NCBI GenBank assembly: GCA_003415625.1
Contig: PYIU01000005.1
Span: 625,001 to 689,000 of the forward strand
DNA from: Aquanectria penicillioides
Lineage: Eukaryota; Ascomycota; Sordariomycetes; Hypocreales; Nectriaceae
DNA: 64,000 nucleotides
Reading direction: 5' to 3'
This document shows positions 47,501-59,756 of the stretch, in pieces. Positions within the stretch are counted from its first letter, which is position 1; the number at the start of each line of letters is the position of its first letter. The notes under the pieces were generated by a model that saw only the letters and a list, made by a program, of their open reading frames with translations, searched no databases and was not told the origin of the DNA. A program made the position numbers and the translations under genes.

Positions 47501-50434
47501 CCAAGCTCTTCGTTGAATTCTAGTTCTAGGCTCCAGACGCCGGATGACGCATGGAAGCTCAGCTAGCTTTGTAACGAAGCAGGAATTAGTAGATGCCCGA
47601 CTAGACTCAACTGAAACTGGACCAGCCGCTCTTTCAATCTCAACATTGACAACGACGCCCCGCTTCCGGGAATCCCCCAGGTCAGGTCCCCTCCAAAGCT
47701 TCAAGGTGTCCCAAGTGTCCCAAGCGCATCGAGCCTGGCTGGCTGAAGGAGGAGCAATGGGCATCCAGCCGACGGCCGCTCGCCTGTACTTCCTATTCTT
47801 GGCCAAAGCAGTGCACCGGTGACAGGCCTTTGTCCCACGATGCACACACTCACACTCTTTGGGTCTTTTTTTTTTTGCCATCTTTATCCGGCCGCTATCG
47901 GTATTGATGATCCATAGTACACCGCTCTGGCTATTGTTCCCCCCCAATGCATCATCTCATCTCATCTCGTCTATTGCCCGCTCCCGTCTCGCCAACGTCA
48001 TCTCAGTCGATGAAGCGAGTGATGGCAGACCACTTGTTGATAGTCACAGGGCCAGGAATAACAGCCCACCCCCAGGAGACAAATAAGCCTTCGACAGCTT
48101 AGCCTCCACGGGTGAGAGCTTGATCACAAACAACCCTCAAGAGGCTTTTGACTTGAGTCGACATGCTCTGATGCTTTCCCAGGGCTCTGTCGCGGCAGCC
48201 CCAACCCTGGGCTGGCGCCCAGCCAATGGCGGTCCTGAAACCTCCCCTGTCAATGAACAAGCTCGCGACAGGGATCTCGGGCCCATGGCGTTGCTAGAGT
48301 AGGGCTCACCTCAGCTGAAATGTTCTCTGCTAGCCGTTCCTCTGGCGTCACTCCCCTCACCAAAGCAGGCTGGGCCTAGGAACCCCTCTGCAGAGGATGG
48401 GTCGTCGGCCAGGGCTCGAAGCAGATTGCAGTGCGATCGTGGGGCGCTAGGTCCGCTCGGCCAGGGACTCTCGCCTTCGACGGCACCCTTTTCCAATGCC
48501 TCTGACGCTTCCTGTCGACGTCCCGGGCTGAAAACAGGGATCCCGATCTTGCAAAGTTGCCGCAACGTCGCGCGCCAGACCAGACAGAGCCAGACAGAGA
48601 CACTCTGCTTCACACCCCCTCCCCATCCATCCCCCTTCGGATCGTCCTGGGCCCCGACGACGACGCCTGCGCGCTCTTATTGAAAGTCACTCCTTGTGTC
48701 CACCCCCGTCTGATTCCTGTCTCTGGTCCACGAAATTCATTCGATTCGATGCCTTGACCCCGTAGCATCTCATCCGGTGGTTACGTCGGGTCTGGTTGGT
48801 CACTCTGGTCCCCAATTGTATGTGCTACACCACATCCACCACCACCGCAGCCATATATGTACGAAGAAAAAAAAAAGCTGTTTGGGACCCTGTCTTCGTC
48901 CAGCTGCTGCTGCCCCGCCCTCGCCATTTGATGCCATACCATACTATGCCATGCCCACTCACACAAATCCCGTACGCCTCCCTTTCTTGACCGTCCACGC
49001 CCCCCCGCCCTTTCATCTACGACTATGTACGATTCAGCCTGCGCGTGTCGCAATGTTTCGTGCCCCTGCTGACAGTTCGAGGAATTCCGGCATCATACGG
49101 CACTGGATGGCTATCTACGTATGCGACGCGAATCACAACAGTCTGACTGCATGGGCCATGGGATCCTGTCCTGGTCGCACTACGAATACGGCCTGGCGAG
49201 GAGCATGGGCCACGGACATCCCATGTCAATTGTCGAGGGCCGGCCAATGTTGAGCCCTTGTATACCGTGCCCCAATCCATACTCCATAACTCCACCCCTT
49301 GGGAAAGCCACTCCTAAAAGCCAAACGTCCTCGAGTGCAACCCGCCGCCGCCCATACCCTCGCCCGGAGCCGAAGCCACAGCTAGTCTCGATTGGCGGGC
49401 TCTCCACGGAGGCTGTCTGAAGGTCGCCCTTTCTCTCCTTCGCGAACAGTCCCAACCCGACCGAATGGGCTGGAGAAAGGGTGTGTGAGTGGAGGGTGTC
49501 TTGCTATCCTCCAATTCGCCCCGGATAGCCCATCTAGTGATGCCCTGGCTTTTGGGCCTTGGCTCGATGCTGTACATGTCGTGCCGTCCAGGTCTCAACA
49601 TTCGACGCTCCTCACCTTCTCTGGGTTTTGCTATAACCATATAAGTTCCGTACCCCCAACCTAGTTCCCGTCCCTTATCAGTCCGTGACTTCTTGCCTTT
49701 TAAGCATCGACGTTGTTGCACTTGGTCAAGCTCACCTGACAAATACCAATCAATCAAAATCGCCAAAACAAACAAGAAAGAAAGAAAGAGACACAAAACC
49801 CGCCATTGTCAACCTCAGTGCAAGTGATGCTTCGAGGAACAAGACGGACAAACCGCCAAGCAGACGCAAACCAACCATCGCACAATACGGGCCCAGGCGT
49901 CCGTGTTTTTGTAAATCAAATCTGACGACACTCTTCTGATGTAAGTCGGACTCTGCCGGGCTTTTAGACCACGGAGAAGAAGAAGAAAAAAAAACACCAC
50001 ATTTTACATCGATTACCCTTGTGGCTCTGTCGCGGGCCGTTCCTCTTTCGAAATCAACCACCTCCCTCATCCACAACCTCATCACATTCATTGGCGTTTA
50101 GTTTCCGTCTAGACTGAGGAATTGGAAAATACGGTCGCTCACAATTTGCCCCTCAGCTTATCGACGTCGGTCTCTGAAATTTGACGACGGCCACTCATCA
50201 GCATTCACCAGAACCCTGGATCTCAGGTCCCCGACAAGAAGACAACCCTGTTCAGCCCAGCCCAGCCTTCTTGACCTTCGTGGCTCCGCCCTACCATACG
50301 AGGATCAGGTCTCGGAGGGCAGGCATCAACCCGGAAGTACCATCTGACCGCAGAAAGTAGAGTGACCTAGAGGTGGCCCCGCTGACAAGACGACCGCGCC
50401 AAATTTGACTTTGTGCTCCAACCAGTCCTTCATC

Positions 50435-51402
50435 ATGCCTGTAACAAATCGAGGTGTGGTGCAACAACTTACACCCGTCACCTCCACCACCACGACGGTT
50501 CCTCTCAACTACTTCAACTCGCTGCCGCCCGCGCTGGCCAATGTCCAGACAGGCCTCGCCATCTTTGCGATTTTCATCATCGCCCGGTTCTGCCTAGCCC
50601 GTCTTTACCTATGCCTGCAACGGCTGCGCGGCGCTGACAGGCCAATTCCCACCCGGACTGACATCCTGCCCCATCATCGCTATCAGCCGTGCAACATCAG
50701 ACCAGTTTGGGCAATGGACGAGAAGGATCGCGCGCACTCCATGACCATCACCATGGGCGCGCAAAACGACGCCGGCCCTGAAGGCTACGGGGACGAGAAG
50801 GCGGTGGGCAAGAAGCTGGTCATCGACCCGAACTGGACCAACACTGGCGGCAACAACACAGCCCTCAGTGGCGGCGATTCTCTGCCCAGGCCATTCATGT
50901 CGCGGCCGCCTCCTGCACCGCCCCTGACCCCCCCCGAGCTGAGCACCGCTGTCTTCACCTTTGAGGACCGGCCGCGACCTGGCGACGACAGCTTCATGCG
51001 CCAGCCCAACCCTGACTACATGTCATCGACCACCGGCTCCGTCATGCCCGCGAGCGTGTCATCGCCCTCCATCCCGCGCCGGCGCTCTTACAATAAGACG
51101 CTTCCTATCGGCGTCCCCGTTCCTCAGACATCGACAGGCGCATCGGATCCTGCCGATCTCACTTTTTCACCCAGCTCCTACCCACCCACCAGCCCGTTGC
51201 TTCCCCAGCCCCACCCCAGACAGGGGCTAACGAGATCGACGTCAAGGGAGAGATCATTGGGGTTCTCGACAACGGCGGCGCTGGATGGACGAGACATACT
51301 CGCGTCTACGGTGGCGGTGTTTGCCTGGCATGCGCAGCCTCTGGCGGCAACCATGGGGGCGGATTCTACGGTGCAACGGTACGGCCCGAGGAGATGAGGT
51401 GA
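50435..51402 (+). pseudogene. single-pass membrane protein, frame broken once near 51203
   Basis: The ATG at 50435 follows a 493-bp ATG-free leader. The first frame codes for MPVTNRGVVQQ, a Thr-rich stretch and a membrane helix at about 29-54 (LAIFAIFIIARFCLARLYLCL). A long disordered Pro/Ser-rich cytosolic part follows. After SPLLP (about 51205) meaning switches to the -1 frame. That frame continues through a Pro-rich joint into DVKGEIIGVLDNGGAGWTRH and VYGGGVCLACAASGG to the stop at 51400-51402. The GWTRHTRVYGGG-Cys-x-x-Cys end looks like a conserved motif of Sordariomycete proteins of unknown function. The original frame ends at 51397. The break lies in a CCCC run, so one missing C, in the genome or in the assembly, is the simplest reading. 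No intron with sensible ends explains it. It may well be an intact gene with a sequencing error. Confidence 0.7.
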
Positions 51403-54400
51403 AGCAGGAAAATCAGCGGATCCGCGCACCCGGCACCCGCCTCATCGGGCTGGATATCTGGATCGGATCGGAGAAAAAAAAAGTGATGAAAAAAAAATAA
51501 ACCCACAGGGCTCGGTAATCATGGGTTTGCATAAGGGTCCAAGATGCGATGGGCCCATGTACGACTTGTTGATGTAACGAGAGTAGGGGACGCATCTAAA
51601 CGGGGAGCACACGGGGGGTTTTGGTCTTGGTTTCTTCTTGGGGCTGCAGTCATCGTTTCGAATGGGTTCCCTGTCTCATTTTCTTTTTCCTACCTCCTCG
51701 ACCTTCCTGTTTTCTCACATTTTCAATGGCCTCCGGTACATAATACCCCCCCTTTTTTTTTGGATATGTTTGGTGAGCAGCCTCGAGGCTACGCGGAAGC
51801 ATGGGGCACTTAGCACAGGAAGTGCGGGTTTACGTCATGTCATATTCCTTTTGCACATATATGTCGAGGTTTCGACTTATGATGATACGATGATTTTTTT
51901 GGTCATATGTCTATTATTATTCTTCTGGGTACTTTCGCACGCCTGGCGTCGAGTGGGTTTAATCTATTCATGAAGATGCGAGAGGTTCGAAACCGGGGCG
52001 TAAATGCAAGCCCCATGTAAGATGTCATGCCAAAGTGATCAGCCCTATTTCGAAGTGAGCAACAAAAATCGGCAGGGACAGGCTTGTGAACTTTCTTTGA
52101 CTGGCATGGATAGTATGGTATTTCGTGCAGACAGCCCGGTACTTCGGTTTCCCCTTCGCATATATTCCGAAGGCTACGTCGACTATTTCCACTTTCCGTT
52201 GCTGCTCATCCTCCTCGACCGTAAGGCTCGCTCGCGTCAGCCCTACTGAGAACCCACCAGACAGCCGCGCGCCCCCAGTCCCAGCCCTTGCAAGTGCTTA
52301 TCGGATATCACACGGGGGCGTCTGTCTCGGCCCTGTGTCGAAGGCACGAGAACTGGCGCAAATGTGGAAACAGCCTCGACGTTTCGATATATGCACCAAC
52401 ATCAACAGCAGTCAGATACGAAATGAGCCCAAATGATGTTGAGAAAAAAAAGCCTGGCTTAGTTTAATTCCTCTCACCCCTCCGTTTCCACATCTCCGAC
52501 GCTTGTTGGTAGGACCAACCCATAACATAACCTTGTCTTGACATTTTTTGAGCCGGAACTTATGAGGTAGTCCTATGTATGCAACTAAAACCGGATAACA
52601 TCACGCCGACTCTGACACCTTGATTTTTTAAAACCCCCTCCAAAAAAAAAACCACAGGCACATGATCCACGCAGCCTCAGCCCAACACAGCGTTCAGCAG
52701 CCCGGTTCTCATGGTTCACCAGCAAATCTCCGCCGTCTTTAGATGGAGAGAGGGGCATGCCGGAGAGAACGGGTGACCGAGGCACCTCGCAAGACCCGGT
52801 GAGCACACGAGGACAATAACCCCGGACAGAGTCGGTGACGGCACCTGCTGTAGGACGAGGATTTGGGGGGGGATACAAGCAGGATTTAGAGTTATGACGT
52901 GAGACGGCCGTTGGAGGGCGGGGGGCAGGGACGCCAGACACACGAGGGCGCGTTGGGCGGCCGACGAGGGGGGGGCAGGAGACGAGGCTTGGGAAGCCAC
53001 AGGAGGGTGTCACGGCGCATTTGACTGGATCGATGAGGGTGGGAGAGAGAGGTAGTGGCGGCGTCACGGAGTTGAAATCGTGGGGAAGCGGGAAGCGGGA
53101 AGAGGGAGGGTTGGATAGATAGCCATATCAAGGCTCTCACCGAGAATGCTGAACAGGGAGGAGGGGGAGAGGGGGGGAGAAGGGAAAAGACTGGCCTCGA
53201 GATGACGATAGTGGTTGAAGGTTGAAGGAGGGGGGCAGATGAGGACGAGCTTGAGGAGGGGGGCATCACCATGCAGGCTAACCGTTTCGACTTGGATGAC
53301 ACCTCGAGCCCGTCGTCCAGGCCGCTCAACGGGGTGGTCTGATCGTTGTTGGGCCCGCCAGTTGGCAATACATCAAGCAAGCAAGCAAGCAGAAAACAGC
53401 CCAAGTGGTGACACCTTGGAACGGGCCGCCGCCAAGTCGACCTTGTCTTCAAAGGGGGGTCATGGAGCCGAGATGGTCTGGTCTGTCTATACATAACGGA
53501 TGGGAGGGGGCAGTACTTTTGACCAGGTGTCGGCCGAAGAGGGACTTTTGTCAACCGATACGCGAGGCTGCGAGTGAGCTCTTTTTTGATGCCTCCTCAT
53601 CTCTTCTATTTCTCGTCGTCGTTCCTCGGCAGCCCTGCGAGATGTGGGACTGCACGAGGTTAGAGAGTTTGGCTGGGAACGGCCACGACGATGAAACGGG
53701 ATATCGTGTATGTATGTATGTAGAAGACAAGGCTATGGTGAGACTTGGCGGGACGGCGGGACGGGGTTGCGGTGGAGATGACAATGTGGATATCAGCCCT
53801 TTCTTGGCCCCCCTCCTCTCTTCCCTCCCACTCTACCACCCCTGGTGAGAGGGGCAAGATTATCTTATACTACCCATAATGGTACAAGACTCGGATGTAA
53901 GTCAGCTCAGGATACTAGCGTGTATAAGCAAATCACCGCGACAGGGAAGCAATTCGCGAATAGGCTCACCGTCTCAGCATCGTGTGTAAACGACAACTCC
54001 GGATATACTGGTGTGCGAAGTTCTAGGACTCGCCCTTGGTCCGTCGGGGTTTGCAGGCTGGCATTGTCTGACAGGCTCCTTGGCCTGCGGAGCAGGTGGA
54101 GATGGTGGAACTTGCAGGGACGAGATAACGAACCCTCGTCTTGGGGAGCCTGTGTCGACAACCGGTCCCACGGAAGCGGACGGCTGGAGCAATGGGATTT
54201 TGCGTGCCGTATCAAGCGAGTGTGGTTGTTTTGTTCAGCCGAGTTTTGCTAGTTGTTCACCTGACGGGCTCGCGGGTTGGTGAATGGAGAGCGAGGATGA
54301 CAGCTAAGACGATATTGGATACAACTTTAGTTTCAATCGAGGTGCGACGAACTATATCTCTTGGCAAAGTTGAGACGGTACAACTACAACAACTTAGAGA

Positions 54401-55402
54401 AGCAACTTGAGGAATGTAACAGAATCAGATCTGGCTTGGTTTTAACTTGAGATGTACGATTCCAAAGCAAACACCAACTTCACTTATTCAACCATTAATT
54501 GGTTCCTAATCTATTGCGGTGTCGTCAAAACTCCTGTCTCAAATCCAATATTCAAATATCGTTCTAAGTATCAACTCACTGGGGCAGTTACATTGAAGAA
54601 GTGCATCAACTCCGGGTCCCGGGGAGGGATTGGATTGGAGTTCGGAGACATTAATGCATGCTTTGTACCTAGGTCTGAGAGTTGTGTAAAGTCACCAAAA
54701 TTAATCTATCCCTTGAATTACAGCCAGTTGTAGCCCATCCTACAGTAAATTGCCAGAAATCGCCATCACGAGCGATATATCTGACCAATCATTTAGTTGT
54801 GAGGCATGAATCAGAACTCTTGTTACGCCTCCATATTGTGCATATTTGATATCATGATGCACGTTTCGTCTAATTGTCATTTCATCTCTTCCATCAATAC
54901 TTGTTGCAACTGATGATTCGATGATGGCAGGTTGCTCTGTTGGAAGTGAGTCGTTGCTCGGCTGTAGGGTAGGGTCTTTGACTGAAGGAAATCAAACTAC
55001 GGTTTATTGACAAATGAGCCCTGTCATTGAGTTACATTTCATTTAGTGATTATTCGTTATTTCACAGTATTGAATTTGTCCTAGTATTCATTTAAACGTA
55101 TTATTGCAGAACTTTGGCCATAATTGTTCCCTAGTGATGGATGTTCAACCCACCTAGAAGTCGCCCTATTGACAGTTAGCGACGAAAACCAGACACATCG
55201 GGCAAGGCGAACAACATCGATGAAGTAGTCCTCGCCCAAAGACATTCACTTGGTTCCTCGAACCAGATGAACCCTCGTAGAATCCATGTAGATGATGACC
55301 CTATAACAAAAACGACAGACGAGTCTCCAGTGGCTCCCAATCTCGAAGACACTTACGCAACCTATATCCATCACAACGAACAAAAGCCACCCTGCCGTCC
55401 CT

Positions 55403-55427
55403 AATGCAATTCACATATCATTGCATT
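55403..55427. repeat. 8-bp perfect inverted repeat, 9-nt loop
   Basis: AATGCAAT at 55403-55410 and its complement ATTGCATT at 55420-55427, inside the AT-richer island. A stem this short can arise by chance. Confidence 0.6.
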
Positions 55428-58045
55428 CCCGCAAGGCACATTCCAATATAATGTATGGGCCCGTAAATTAAAACAGAAAACTCTTTGCCCAAGTCAAACC
55501 AATGTCTCCACAGCGCGACCGGAATGCTCCCTTCGCGAATACGTCATGGTCCCAACGCGATAAGACCAGGGCAAACTTTACCCTTATATTTATAGATCGG
55601 CAAGACGTTCCGTCTCCATTTTGTTCGTCCTTAGCCGGTGGCTTCACCTCTATGTCGTCAGCGAGGCCGCAAACCTTGACATTAGCTCACGGTGGGACTA
55701 TGCTTTGAACGCAGTCGTTTGCTTTTTGGGTTTCCAAACCGGCCATTGTGGGCATTTCTTTCTGGCTTTGTTTACATTGCACTGAATTCGTAGAGGTTTC
55801 CATGGCAATCTACTGAGTAATCAGAGTTCTCATTGTCACGGGAGGCGAAAAAATCCATCATCAACAATAGCATACATGGGACATGGCGCACCTCCACTTA
55901 TGCTACCTAAGTTCCCCGCCTGGCTTCACAATTAGACCATTGAGCCATGTTTCTAGTCGTTCCAGAAGGCCCAGACCCAAGCCTGACGTCAACGGGGTTA
56001 TCCGAGACAAAATGTTCACCCAAAGCTCATATGGACAAGTCCTAACTTGGTAATCTCTTTTCACAAGGCTGAGCAAGACAAACTGAACAAAGAAAAGGGA
56101 TAGGGAGAAAGAGAGTACCTAGCCCATAGACGAAATAATTTGCACCGGTGTTTTCTAACATTCCAGCACCCTCGAAGGTCTACCCCGGTTTCGTTCAAGA
56201 ACCGGTTCGTCTCAGGATCACGCACGTATTGGCCATCTAAGCCTTGAGCAACCTCGTCGGCAATGGATAGCGTTCATGATCAACGCCCCGCCGGGGTCGT
56301 GGAGAAGCTTCACGGCCATGGTCTAAAACATCGATCGTCTGCTGCCCGGGGAACCTGCCTAGAGCATTAAGAGTGTTTACCGTGGTGCGACGAAGACTGT
56401 TTGGGGGAGGGGGGCAAGGTGCGGCGGGCTTGTTGACACGGGAATACACAGAGTTTGGCGCCACGGCAGATGAAAGATATGTGGGGAAACCATGCAATAC
56501 TGACCGCAGAGCGAACCTATAGAGACTCAGGACGGGTTGCAATCAACCAAAGGGCAATCGCTGTCAGGCTTCGATACGCGGAAAGGGAAGCCCTATAGTG
56601 TAGGGTAAGCGGGCTTCCGAGGAACAGCATGAATCGCTTGAGACACTTGAGACGAAGCACAGACACAAAGCCCGCCCTAAAGCTGGGTTGGGGCTTACCG
56701 AACAGGATCGGATTCCCTGGGCTGGGACAATGGATAGTGAGCCCTGGTGTGTCCTTTCGGGAATTGCTACCCCGTCGGTGGGCAAGCATTCAGTTCAGGG
56801 CTACGTAGGCATTGACGAAACTCAGAACAACGACTTCACAGCCCCCCTCAATGACGCGATCGCCGGCCTGGACCCCGGGAGGGGAGCAGAAAGGTGGTGT
56901 TCCTCCACAGGACGCAACTCTCCAGCTCCAGGCAATGACGTGGACTAGGTGCTGCAATGATCACAGCGCTACACGCCTTGGATCTGTTGGCTTCCGCTTC
57001 TCGGCGCCCCTAGGCTTTCTAGGCTTACTAGGCCCTCGGCGCAGCTCAGCAGGTGCAAGCGATGCGAAGAAAGAGGGGTTGAACGGTGCAAAAAGCAAAG
57101 ACTCGGCGCAGAGTGTTTTCTTTTTCCCTTGGTTCTATCGAACAGGGCCAACGCGTGCCAGAGCCGCGTACATATCCGTACGTGCAGTAGCAGTGGGACG
57201 TGCAATCTGGTGGTTCCTGGACTGGGGATCCCCGGCGGCATGGCGATTGGGTCCCGGCGGAGTGGTGTAAGCGCCTTGGAGGCCCGACGCACGCAGGTGT
57301 GCAGGTGAGTCCAGGTGCTAATTTACCCACTTGGGGCGACGAGAAGCCGTCGTCGTCCCTCCTTGCGCAGTTTCGCGCCCGTTGTTTGTTGGCCGTGGGG
57401 AGAGGGGGGTTGCGTTGCGGTTGCGTCGAGGCGCTCGCTCACGCGCTGGCATGCAACAGGCTGATAGGATGGGAGGACAGCATCGAGACGACAGCGTGCA
57501 GACGGCCGACCCAGTCGGAGAGTTCCTCGACCGCGAGGACGCGCGCAAAGGGCGGCTGGACGCAGCAGTTATTTTAGACGCGTGATTGTGAGAGGACGGG
57601 TTAACCGAGGTGGACGGGAGCAGTACATGCGTATGCGACTATGTGGCAAAGCCAAGTGGTGGGTGAGTTGACCAAGACGGGAGAAGAGCTGTGCGAGTGG
57701 GTGGTGTGCGGTAGCATCAGGACGGAGGCTGCGAAAAGCGGTCACGATGCGCAATGTACCAGTACCGATGGACGTTGTGGATAGACCTCGACCTCGACCA
57801 GGACCTAGAGCTGTGCTGCGAACGATAGTGTCGTGCAGGGGAAATGAGGGAGGAGAAGCGAGTTGCGTAAGTCTCGTCTCTCTCTCAACCTCAATGGAGT
57901 CGACGGTGAGAATGGGGCCGGATGACATTTGCCCTACATGCACTATGGCACTCGCTCCAACCACAACGTGGCTACTCCGTCCGTTCTTTGCCGAAAGGAA
58001 AGAGAGCTAGGCAGGTTGGGATGCACAAGGGCACAAAGCACCAGG

Positions 58046-58155
58046 CGAGGCAAGGTAGGCAAGGCAAACCATGGTTCGGTAAGGTAAGGTAAGGTAAGGT
58101 GAGGTGAGGTGAGGAGAGGGAAGGCAAGGCAAGGTAAGGCAGAGCAGAGCAGCAC
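58046..58155. repeat. pentanucleotide array (AAGGT/GAGGT/AAGGC)n
   Basis: A core of four to five perfect AAGGT units (58078-58100) passes into three GAGGT units and then AAGGC/AGAGC variants. It is strongly purine-biased on one strand over about 110 bp. Confidence 0.85.
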
Positions 58156-59737
58156 GGCGACGCAAGGGAAATGGAAACCAAAAAGCAATGCACGGCCCTA
58201 TCCTATCGCGAGCTATCGCGGCTGTAATGCACGTCTCCGATAGATGGATCGCCAGTCCTGACATGGACAGCGTTTCGCGAGATGGCCCTCATTTTCTCTG
58301 CCCACGCATGCTCATACATCATCATACATACGTGAGCCCGGCGAGCAAAAACGCAGGGGGGGCATGGATGGGTGTCCGTTTGAGAACGCCGAGGGCGGAT
58401 TTGAACGACTTGTACTCGAGATTGACACGGGGCGCTCACGTCTTTCGATCAAGCTGGACAAAGAAGATTGTGAACCAACCACGTCCGTACCGTATGTCCC
58501 AATCTCCTAGGTCGTGGTCGCAGGCCGTTTCCTTTATCTGGTACCGAGGGTGTTGAAGGAACGAGGTCAGCCTGCGCATAATACAGTATGTAGTACGTGG
58601 TCCATCGCCCGAGTTGGTCTGTGAGATGTCACAGCTAGCTTGGACAGAGCTTATTGTTATGTGTGCGTTTCGTTTCATCTTGTTCCTCTCTTGGACCTCT
58701 GGGACGGGGGCATCCGATCCATCCCAGCCCAGCCCGCCCTGGGCTCCCCCATTCTTCCCGCTCAGTCTGTGGCACGTCCCTCGGCAAAACCCTCAGCATG
58801 AAGACACTGCACTATCTACGCAACGCTTAGGAGAGGCGAAGCAAGCGAGACGAAGACAAGGCCAGCGCGGCGCGTTTTGATGATAGTTTTCCCGTCGTGG
58901 ATGGGTCCAACTACTCAGCGACGGCGGGAGGACGAGGCCCCTTGTGCGGCACGTGTCAAGTAGGACTAGCAAGGGATGCTAAGAAGGACGGACAAGGGAA
59001 CGTCAGGGAGGACCGCGGTCATGAAACATCGAGGACGTGGGGAAAATACGAGGAGAAGTGGCCTGGCTGCGGCGCCTCCTCTGCCTGGCTAATTAGCCCT
59101 GGGCCGACAGGCATGGCTGTGCGTATTCTCGTCCTAGCCTTTGGGCAAGACGGGACATCCATCTTGTGTCTGCCAACTTCACTCACTGAGCCGAGTCGAG
59201 CCCCAACTTCCATGCACGAAGTAGGCCTAGCACGGTACGGTGGGTACGGAGTCGGGAAACAGAGGCCTTGTTCCGGAGGCCACAACTGGAACGGGATGGT
59301 CCGTTCCCCGAGATTCAGGTGTCTCTCATGCTTGTGCATCGTGATTGGCGCGATGAGCTGTGTGATTTAATGGAGAGGGTGTGCCGGGTGGCATAGCTTT
59401 TGGCCTGGTGTGGCCTGGTATGGCAAGGCCAGGTAGGTATGTATGGAATGGCACGGTACATTAGCCTGCCGTGATGGTTCTGGTAGTGTCTGCGGAACCA
59501 CTGATGGCCGTTGATGAGGGGTGTTGTTTCTCCCTGCTGAGAGCGGCCGCGAACTTGGCTTCGGGGCATGGGGGATCGGGACAAGCCACCTCTGGCTGGA
59601 AGGGGGATGGGCCGGGCGAGGTTTATTCTTAGAGAGAGGGAAAAAAAAAATAAGGATAAGGCGTCCAAAGACTAGCGACCTGTCCCTCAATTGCCATTCG
59701 CCGTCTGAGCGCCTGAGGTGCAGGTGGCATGGACATA

Positions 59738-59756
59738 GAAGAAGAAGAAGAAGAAG
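59738..59756. repeat. (GAA)6 trinucleotide repeat
   Basis: Six GAA units read directly; non-coding. Confidence 0.85.

Larger units (their letters stand above)
40493..50434. other. gene desert of about 9.9 kb
   Basis: No coding region could be supported on either strand. Long frames exist (41742-42617 minus, 291 codons; 46111-46899 plus, 262 codons), but they are low-complexity or repeat-driven and have no domain or coherent splice pattern. Many homopolymers and microsatellites occur. Two stretches look like transcribed leaders by composition: about 43186-43608 (minus strand ATG-free, C/T-rich) and about 46500-47158 (plus strand, one ATG only). 49942-50434 is ATG-free and probably belongs to the next gene. 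Confidence 0.5.

Noticed and set aside
51985..51998. GGTTCGAAACC, a tRNA B-box match
   Set aside because: Flanking bases cannot form the T-arm stem and no A box or acceptor stem lies at the right distance.
55139..55402. Plus-strand frame interrupted by one TAG (possible pseudogene)
   Set aside because: Only about 85 codons, no family match, and the minus strand offers equally good gene-like signals.
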